Shown here one piece after another: positions 58,538-64,000 of a DNA stretch of 64,000 bases. The number at the start of each line of letters is the position of its first letter. The first letter of the stretch is position 1. This stretch comes from Methylocapsa sp. S129 (GTDB taxonomy: Bacteria > Pseudomonadota > Alphaproteobacteria > Rhizobiales > Beijerinckiaceae): contig NZ_LMUI01000011.1 in NCBI RefSeq assembly GCF_009765995.1, positions 1,075,876-1,139,875 on the forward strand, written 5' to 3'. Position numbers and translations under genes: made by a program. The notes under the pieces are model-generated. The model had not been told where the DNA came from. It ran no database searches and saw only the letters and a program-made list of their open reading frames with translations.

Positions 58538-60337
58538 ATGTCGGGAACGGAATTCATGAACGAGACGCGGAAACTTGTGGCGATTCTGGCCGCCGACGTG
58601 GTCGGATACAGCCGGCTCGCTGGCGCGGACGAGGATCGCACGCTGGCGCGGTTCCGGGCGCTGCGCAGCGATTTGATCGATCCGACCTTCGCCGTGCATC
58701 GCGGGCGGGTAGTCAAGCGCATGGGCGACGGGTTTCTCGTCGAGTTCCGCAGCGTGGTCGACGCCGTGCGCTGCGCCATCGAGCTTCAGAACGCCATGGT
58801 CGAACGCAACGCCGGCGTGCCCGAGGACCGCCGCATCGTCTTCCGCATCGGCATCCACCTCGGCGACGTGGTCGAAGAGAGCGACGGCGACCTGATGGGC
58901 GACGGCGTCAATATCGCCGCGCGGCTGGAGGGAATCGCCAAGCCCGGCGCCATCTGCCTTTCCGAGGACGCCTATCGCCAGGTGCGGGCGCGGCTCGATC
59001 TGGCGATTACCGATCTTGGCCATACCCAGCTCAAGAATATCATCGAGCCGGTCCGCATTTATTCCGTTGAGGTTGGCGTTCCCGCCCAAGCCAAGTCCGC
59101 GCCGCCGCCCAAACCCGCCGCGCCGGAAAAACCCGCGCCGCCGCCCGTTCCCCCAAGGCTCTCCATCGCGGTGCTCGCGTTCAACAATATGAGCGGCGAC
59201 GCTGAACAGGAATATTTCTCAGACGGGATCAGTGAAGACATCATCACCGATCTTTCCAAACTGTCCAATCTGCACGTGGTCGCCCGCAATTCGTCTTTCG
59301 TCTACAAAAAGGCGGCGGTCTCCATCCCGGAAGTCGCCAAGGCGCTTGGCGTCCGCTACGTGCTCGAGGGCAGCGTGCGCAAGGCCGGCAACCGGGTCCG
59401 GGTCACCGCGCAATTGATCGATTCGACCGACGGCGGCCATGTCTGGGCCAGCCGGTTCGATCGTGAGCTCACCGATATTTTCGCCATTCAGGACGAACTG
59501 ACCAAGGAGATCGTTTCGGCGCTGAAATGCAAGCTGACGATGGGCGAACTGGGGCGGCTCGCCCCGAGGCGCAGCGTCAATGTCGAAGCCTATGAGCTTT
59601 TCCTGCGCGGCCGCGAGCAGGCGTTGACGGCGACGCGGAGCGGCACGATCGGCGCGCGCCGCCTGCTTGAGCGCGCTATTGCAATCGATCCCAATTATGC
59701 CGCGGCCCATGCGGTGATCGCTATGAGCCATATGCTCGACTACGCCAACGGCTTCTCGGCGGATCCCGAGCAATCGCTGCGGATCGGCCGGGATATGGCG
59801 GAGCAAGCGGTGCGGATGGATGAAGAGGAGCCCCTCGCTCATCTCGCGCTATGCGTCGCTTACATGTGGAGCAAGGAGCTCGACAAGGCGCAGGCGGAGG
59901 TGGCGCGGAGCCTCGCTCTGTCGCCCAATTCCGCCGACGGCTTACGCATGACCGCCCATATCAAGATATTCGCCGGCGATCCCGCGAGCGCCCTCGAAGA
60001 CCTCGACGTCTATATGCAGCGGGACCCGCATTATCCCGATATGGCGTTGCAGCTTGTCGCGGATGCGCGCTTCGCGCTTGGCCAATACGAGCAGGCGGTC
60101 GAGGCGATCGAGCGAAGACTCGCGCGCAATCCTCAATCGGAGACCGCCTACGCCTTGCTGGCGTCCTGCTACGGCCATCTTGGACGACCGGAAGAATGCC
60201 AAAAAGCATGGCAACAGGCGGTGCGGATCAATCCCACCTTCTCGATGGAGCGCCGCCGGCGCGTCCTGCCGTTCCGCAGGCCTGAGGATTTCGAACGCCG
60301 CGTCGAAGGCCTCCGCATGGGGGGCGTGGAGGTCTGA
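58538..60337 (+). CDS. Class III adenylate/guanylate cyclase with TPR region
   Basis: This is a 599-residue protein. The cyclase domain is at about 7-180: VAILAADVVGYSRLAG (first metal Asp), RMGDGFLVEF (second metal Asp), GDGVNIAARLEG (Asn and Arg of the transition state). A Pro-rich linker at 185-210 leads to a TolB-like domain (LSIAVLAFNNMSGDAEQEYF, SDGISEDIITDLSKL) and TPRs from about 370 to 575. There is no membrane segment, so it is cytoplasmic. Many copies of this architecture occur per genome in Hyphomicrobiales. It makes cAMP (or cGMP) under control of the unknown TPR partner. The frame runs on to 58463; the ATG at 58538 is preceded by TTTGGA. Confidence 0.85.
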   Translation: MSGTEFMNETRKLVAILAADVVGYSRLAGADEDRTLARFRALRSDLIDPTFAVHRGRVVKRMGDGFLVEFRSVVDAVRCAIELQNAMVERNAGVPEDRRIVFRIGIHLGDVVEESDGDLMGDGVNIAARLEGIAKPGAICLSEDAYRQVRARLDLAITDLGHTQLKNIIEPVRIYSVEVGVPAQAKSAPPPKPAAPEKPAPPPVPPRLSIAVLAFNNMSGDAEQEYFSDGISEDIITDLSKLSNLHVVARNSSFVYKKAAVSIPEVAKALGVRYVLEGSVRKAGNRVRVTAQLIDSTDGGHVWASRFDRELTDIFAIQDELTKEIVSALKCKLTMGELGRLAPRRSVNVEAYELFLRGREQALTATRSGTIGARRLLERAIAIDPNYAAAHAVIAMSHMLDYANGFSADPEQSLRIGRDMAEQAVRMDEEEPLAHLALCVAYMWSKELDKAQAEVARSLALSPNSADGLRMTAHIKIFAGDPASALEDLDVYMQRDPHYPDMALQLVADARFALGQYEQAVEAIERRLARNPQSETAYALLASCYGHLGRPEECQKAWQQAVRINPTFSMERRRRVLPFRRPEDFERRVEGLRMGGVEV

Positions 60338-60650
60338 GACGGCCGGGCGCGGGCGTCCTTGAGGGACGGAAGCGAGAGCGCGGGAACGCAATGTCCGCCT
60401 CTATTGCTTAGAGCCTGATGACTTTTGATCGAAGCGGTCGATGGTGATCCATCGTTTCGCATGGCGGAGCGTGTTTCACCTCAGAAGGTTGGTCAAGTGC
60501 GCGCCCAAAGGCGCGCCGCCTCCGGCGGTCGCCCGCAGGGCGACACTTGACGAACCTTCTGAGGTGAAAAAAATGCCTCCATGCGAACAATGGCTCAATA
60601 GCGAAACTGCCGCCGATGGCCGTTCGATTCAATCAATTCTCTTCTCTGCT
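60338..60650. other. Intergenic region filled by a long inverted repeat
   Basis: This 313-base stretch lies between the convergent cyclase and aldolase genes. Most of it is the inverted repeat at 60456-60587. Frames that seem open on both strands here give similar peptides simply because the DNA is an inverted repeat, so no gene is called. Confidence 0.6.
60456..60587. repeat. 132-base palindromic element with 44-base arms
   Basis: The inner 26 bases of the arms (60474-60499, starting TTTCACCTCAGAAGGTT, and 60544-60569) are inverted copies with one mismatch. The similarity extends outward with some changes to 60456 and 60587 (TTCGCATGG on both ends). The loop is GC-rich (GCGCGCCCAAAGGCGCGC) and can fold by itself. 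The right arm ends in a run of A on the plus strand. Confidence 0.75.
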
Positions 60651-61430
60651 CTAGCGGCGGCGCGCGTTCGCCCCCGTCTTTTTCTTCGGTCCGCGCTTGG
60701 GCGAGGCGGATTTTGTCTTCGTCGCGGCGGTTTTCTTCTTGGCGCGCGCCTTCTTGGGCTGGGCGCGCGTCTTGATTTCGCTCTCCGGCCCCCGCCCATA
60801 AGTCTTGAACCGTTCGACGATGCGCATCACTTCATCGTCGGAAAGAACGACCGGTCGTCCGGCGGCCAAAGCGAGATAGTACAGTTTCGCCAGCGTTTCG
60901 AGTTCGCCGGCCCGCCACATCGCCTCGGCGAGCGTGGCGCCCGTCGCGATCATGCCGTGATTGCCCAAGAGAACGCCGTTGCGTCCCTCAAGGCCGGCGA
61001 CGGCCAGATCCGCCAGTTCCTTGGTGCCGTAGGGCGCATAGGGCGTGCAGCGCACGCTGGGCCCGCCAAAGATCGCGATCATGTAATGGGCCGCCGCGAT
61101 CGGCTTATGCAGCATCGACAAAGCCGTGGCGTAAATGGGATGGCAATGGACGATGGCGCCGACGTCAGGGCGCGCGCGCATGATGTCGAGATGAAAGCGC
61201 CATTCGGTGGAAGGCTTGTAGCGCCCCGACCAGGCGCCATATTCGCCGCCCAGCGGCATCAGCGCGAGCATTTCGGGCCGCATGTCGCTATAGGGAATGG
61301 CGCTTGGCGTGATCAGCATCGCCTCGCCTAGGCGCGCCGAAATATTGCCCGAGGCGCCTTGATTGATCCCGGACGCGTTCATAGCGCGACATTGGGCGAT
61401 GATGGCGACGCGTAGATCCTTTTCCTTCAT
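60651..61430 (-). CDS. Class II aldolase (FucA/AraD-like) with basic C-terminal tail
   Basis: This is a 259-residue protein. Residues 1-215 are a class II aldolase/adducin fold: GINQGASGNISARL, VGAIVHCHPIYATALSMLH (His pair for zinc), GPSVRCTPYAPYGTKELA and GVLLGNHGMIATG (third zinc His). The catalytic Glu position (E-W-R-F-H) lies near 75. It cuts or epimerises a sugar phosphate. The last 40 residues are almost only Lys, Arg, Ala, Pro, Thr and Ser (KKARAKKKTAATKTK), as in histone H1-like tails; that is not normal for the enzyme. It is convergent with the cyclase and divergent from matA. Confidence 0.8.
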   Translation of the reverse strand: MKEKDLRVAIIAQCRAMNASGINQGASGNISARLGEAMLITPSAIPYSDMRPEMLALMPLGGEYGAWSGRYKPSTEWRFHLDIMRARPDVGAIVHCHPIYATALSMLHKPIAAAHYMIAIFGGPSVRCTPYAPYGTKELADLAVAGLEGRNGVLLGNHGMIATGATLAEAMWRAGELETLAKLYYLALAAGRPVVLSDDEVMRIVERFKTYGRGPESEIKTRAQPKKARAKKKTAATKTKSASPKRGPKKKTGANARRR

Positions 61431-61628
61431 CGACCCCGATTCCCGCCCCGAACCTCATGATTCGCCATCTTAGAACTGTTTGTGACACATGAATATGAAG
61501 CTGAAGCAAAGTCAGGATATTTTTGTCATATTTTCTTCACAAAGCGACAGGGCCTGGCCTGCGCTTTGCCCGCGCCCCCGCGGCCCTCTATGCTATCGGC
61601 TCGCCAACCCGAATGCGATGGAAGCCGC

Positions 61629-63020
61629 GTGACCGAAGCCTCAACCAATGTCACTTTCTTTTCCGGACTGCTGCAGACGGTCGCCGATCGCGGGCGTGCG
61701 CTGGTCGGCTATCGCCGCGCCGCGCCGCCGAGCGTCGCCGGCCTGCTTGGCCTCGCGCAAAAGCTGGTCGCCGGGCGCGGCGAGGCCTCGGCGATGGCGC
61801 TCGCCGCCTCGATCCTGGTGGGCTATGGCGCGCTGGCGCCGCCGCAAAGGCTCGAATTCCTGACCGGCGCGGCGAAGCGTTTTGGCCCCGATCTCGACGC
61901 TTTGGCCGCCGCGGCCCAGGCGTTTCTCGCCAATCCCGACGAGGGCGAGGCGGCCAAGCTGATGAAGACAGCGGAGCCGCGCCGTCAGGAATTGCTGCGC
62001 CGCCTCAATCACGCGCCCGGCGGAACCCTGGCGCTGGTGCGCATGCGCGAGGACATGATCGGGGCTTTGTCGGACAGCCCGGCGCTGACCGCTCTCGACG
62101 CCGATTTCGTTCATCTCTTCACGTCCTGGTTCAATCGGGGATTTCTTGTGCTGCGCCGCATCGACTGGACGACGCCCGCCAATATTCTGGAGAAGATCAT
62201 CCGCTATGAAGCGGTTCACGCGATCCAGGGCTGGGACGATCTGCGCCGCCGGCTCGAGCCGCCCGACCGTCGCCTCTATGCGTTTTTTCATCCCGCGCTC
62301 GGCGACGAACCGCTGATCTTCGTCGAAGTCGCGCTGACCGATGCGATCCCGGCGGCGATCGCGCCCCTGCTGGCTCCCGACAGAGCGGAGCTTGCGCCAA
62401 AAAGCGCGACGACGGCGGTGTTCTATTCGATCTCCAACGCCCAGCGCGGCCTTGCGCGCGTCAGCTTCGGCAATTTCCTGATCAAGCAAGTGGTCGAGGA
62501 ATTGAAGCGCGAATGGCCGCGCCTGACCAATTTCGTGACGCTGTCGCCGGTCCCCGGCTTTGCCGCATGGCTGCGGCGCGAGGCGGCCGACAAGAATTCG
62601 CCGGCAATTTCCGCGCAGGCGCGGCGCGCGCTGGCGCTGCTGGAAAAGCCGAACTGGTCGGCCAAAATTGCGGCCAAGGACGCGTTCGAACGCACGCTGG
62701 TCCCGCTCGCCGCGCATTACTTTCTCCATGCGCGCACTGCTTCGGGCCGCGTCGTCGATCCCGTCGCGCGTTTTCATCTGGGCAATGGCGCGCGGCTTGA
62801 ACGGCTCAACCCGTTCGGCGATCTGTCCGAAGCGGCCTTGCGCCAGTCGCATGGACTGATGGTCAATTATCTCTACGATCTCGATCATATCGAAGAGAAC
62901 CACGAAGCCTTCGCCAACAAGAACGAGGTCGTCGCCTCATCGGCGGTGCGTAAGCTCGCGCGGATAAAGCCGCGCGAAATCGCCGAAGCGGCGCCCGAGA
63001 GCGGAGGCGTCGAGTCCTGA
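61629..63020 (+). CDS. matA: Malonyl-CoA decarboxylase
   Basis: This is a 463-residue enzyme that turns malonyl-CoA into acetyl-CoA and CO2. It has VHAIQGWDDLRRRLEPPDRR, FHPALGDEPLIFVEVAL, VFYSISNAQRGLARVSFGNF (catalytic Ser region) and FHLGNGARLERLNPFGDLS (catalytic His). The GTG at 61629 follows GGAAG and gives the length of known rhizobial MatA; an ATG at 61590 is the alternative. The stop TGA overlaps the matB start (ATGA). The pair converts malonate to acetyl-CoA. Confidence 0.9.
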   Translation: MTEASTNVTFFSGLLQTVADRGRALVGYRRAAPPSVAGLLGLAQKLVAGRGEASAMALAASILVGYGALAPPQRLEFLTGAAKRFGPDLDALAAAAQAFLANPDEGEAAKLMKTAEPRRQELLRRLNHAPGGTLALVRMREDMIGALSDSPALTALDADFVHLFTSWFNRGFLVLRRIDWTTPANILEKIIRYEAVHAIQGWDDLRRRLEPPDRRLYAFFHPALGDEPLIFVEVALTDAIPAAIAPLLAPDRAELAPKSATTAVFYSISNAQRGLARVSFGNFLIKQVVEELKREWPRLTNFVTLSPVPGFAAWLRREAADKNSPAISAQARRALALLEKPNWSAKIAAKDAFERTLVPLAAHYFLHARTASGRVVDPVARFHLGNGARLERLNPFGDLSEAALRQSHGLMVNYLYDLDHIEENHEAFANKNEVVASSAVRKLARIKPREIAEAAPESGGVES

Positions 63021-64000
63021 TGTCCGCCAATCTGTTCGACCTGATCCGCGCCGCTGCGCCCAATCTTGAAAAAATGGCGATGGAATCGCCTGATGGGCTT
63101 TCGCTGACCTATGGCGAATTGTTCGAGCGTTCGGGATGCGCCGCCCATGCGCTGATCGCGCTCGGCGTCGAGCCAGGCGACCGCGTCGCTGTGCAGATCG
63201 ACAAATCGCCCGATATGATCGTCGTGGTGCTCGCGTGCTTGCGCGCCGGCGCCGTGCTGTTGCCGCTGAATGTCGCCTATACGCTGGCCGAGCTCGAATA
63301 TTTCCTGTCCGACGCCAAGCCTGCGCTTGTCCTGTGCCGGCCTGTCGCGCTCGAAGCCATGCGCACGCTGGCGGAAAAGCTCGCGCTGCCGGCGGTCGAA
63401 AGCCTGGGCGCGAGCCGTGACGGCGGCTTTGCCGATCGCATCGCCGCCGCGCCGACGGAATTCGCGACTGTCCCGCGCGCCGCGGACGATCTCGCCGCGA
63501 TCCTCTACACCTCCGGCACAACCGGGCGCTCGAAAGGCGCCATGCTGACGCATGACAATCTTGCCTCCAATGCGCTGACGCTGATCGACGTCTGGCGCTT
63601 CACCAGCGCCGACGTGCTGATCCACGCACTGCCGGTCTTTCATACGCATGGACTGTTCGTCGCCACCAATGTCGCGTTGCTGAGCGGCGCGACGATGATC
63701 TTCCAGCCGCGCTTCGATCCCGATGCGATCGTTGCGGCGCTGCCGCGCGCCACCAGCCTGATGGGCGTGCCGACCTTCTATGTCCGGCTTGTCGAGCATG
63801 AAGGCGTGACGCGGCAATCGACCGCGCATATGCGCCTGTTCGTCTCAGGCTCGGCGCCGCTGCTCGCCGAGACGCATGCGGCATGGCGCGGTAAGACCGG
63901 TCACGCGATTCTCGAACGCTACGGCATGACCGAGACCAATATGATCGCGTCCAACCCTTATGACGGCGAGCGGCGCGCCGGCACGGTTGGTTTTCCGCTG
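63020..64000 (+). CDS. matB: Malonyl-CoA synthetase, N-terminal part
   Basis: The visible 327 residues are those of an acyl-adenylate-forming enzyme that makes malonyl-CoA from malonate, ATP and CoA. The A3 motif YTSGTTGRSKGAM is at 163-175, HALPVFHTHGLF near 205 is A4, and ERYGMTETNMIASNPY near 305 is A5; the early Arg-binding loop and RRAGTVGFPL are MatB-like. It overlaps matA by one base and continues past the right edge. A malonate carrier or GntR-type MatR was not found in the window. Confidence 0.9.
   Translation, partial: MSANLFDLIRAAAPNLEKMAMESPDGLSLTYGELFERSGCAAHALIALGVEPGDRVAVQIDKSPDMIVVVLACLRAGAVLLPLNVAYTLAELEYFLSDAKPALVLCRPVALEAMRTLAEKLALPAVESLGASRDGGFADRIAAAPTEFATVPRAADDLAAILYTSGTTGRSKGAMLTHDNLASNALTLIDVWRFTSADVLIHALPVFHTHGLFVATNVALLSGATMIFQPRFDPDAIVAALPRATSLMGVPTFYVRLVEHEGVTRQSTAHMRLFVSGSAPLLAETHAAWRGKTGHAILERYGMTETNMIASNPYDGERRAGTVGFPL

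Noticed and set aside
60408-60632. Small open frames on both strands between cyclase and aldolase
   Set aside because: Their similarity results from the inverted repeat in the DNA and not from a gene family.

Overview
The window comes from a GC-rich alphaproteobacterium, most probably of the Hyphomicrobiales (Rhizobiales) and perhaps near the Beijerinckiaceae/Methylocystaceae. The pointers are a MipZ division ATPase, Omp31-type outer-membrane barrels, a two-domain DUF2061 membrane protein, CGTCATGGCCGGG-type palindromic repeats, GTG starts and frequent ATGA overlaps. The assignment rests on gene content, not on a phylogenetic marker. No rRNA, tRNA, CRISPR array, prophage or intact insertion sequence was seen. 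Both ends cut genes: an AraC-type regulator at the left and malonyl-CoA synthetase at the right.

Layout. 1-2366: AraC regulator, NepI-like exporter and a small Omp31-type porin. 2672-7405: DUF2061 protein, then a run of small detoxification-type genes (ABM monooxygenase, EthD-like protein, alpha/beta hydrolase, ECF sigma factor with a SnoaL-like tail), and a tautomerase divergent from a TetR gene with three operator-like palindromes between them. 7459-11156: TetR regulator with a lipoprotein, and a MarR/quinone-oxidoreductase divergent pair; each has visible candidate operators. 11369-16128: LysR, a NitT/TauT-type ABC importer and a 2-oxoglutarate/Fe(II) oxygenase. 16210-22813 (minus): a tight operon of GntR, ADP-ribosylglycohydrolase, PfkB kinase and a PotABCD-like importer. 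Its first three genes match the yegW/yegU/yegV set of E. coli. 23122-27355: two ArsR/SRPBCC modules facing each other around a signal-less solute-binding protein and an insertion-sequence scar.

27571-37764: FCD-type GntR, uronate isomerase, a four-gene ABC importer interrupted by a palindromic repeat, then a GH13 alpha-glucosidase convergent with a GH15 glycosidase. 38087-45482: PAS histidine kinase, LplT-like MFS carrier, an unusual double-barrel outer-membrane protein (Omp31-like plus omptin-like), a GT8-like glycosyltransferase and mipZ. 45716-49526: glyoxalase I, membrane LytTR regulator divergent from a Tat-exported bicovalent-flavin oxidase, and a lone MNT nucleotidyltransferase. 49765-54551: xanthine dehydrogenase xdhABC. 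54658-58247: TumE/TumA-type toxin-antitoxin pair, truncated haemoglobin with an HxlR regulator, a HicB-like orphan and small conserved proteins. 58538-64000: class III adenylate cyclase with TPRs, class II aldolase with a histone-like basic tail, and matA-matB for malonate use.

The dominant theme is import plus catabolism under local one-component regulators: three complete ABC importers, purine oxidation, possible nucleoside salvage, uronate, glucan and malonate metabolism. The most noteworthy items are the yegUVW-like operon coupled to a PotABCD-like transporter, the importer/oxygenase operon, the porin-omptin fusion with a changed catalytic position, the TumE toxin with a damaged or non-canonical start, and several clear operator palindromes and palindromic repeats.
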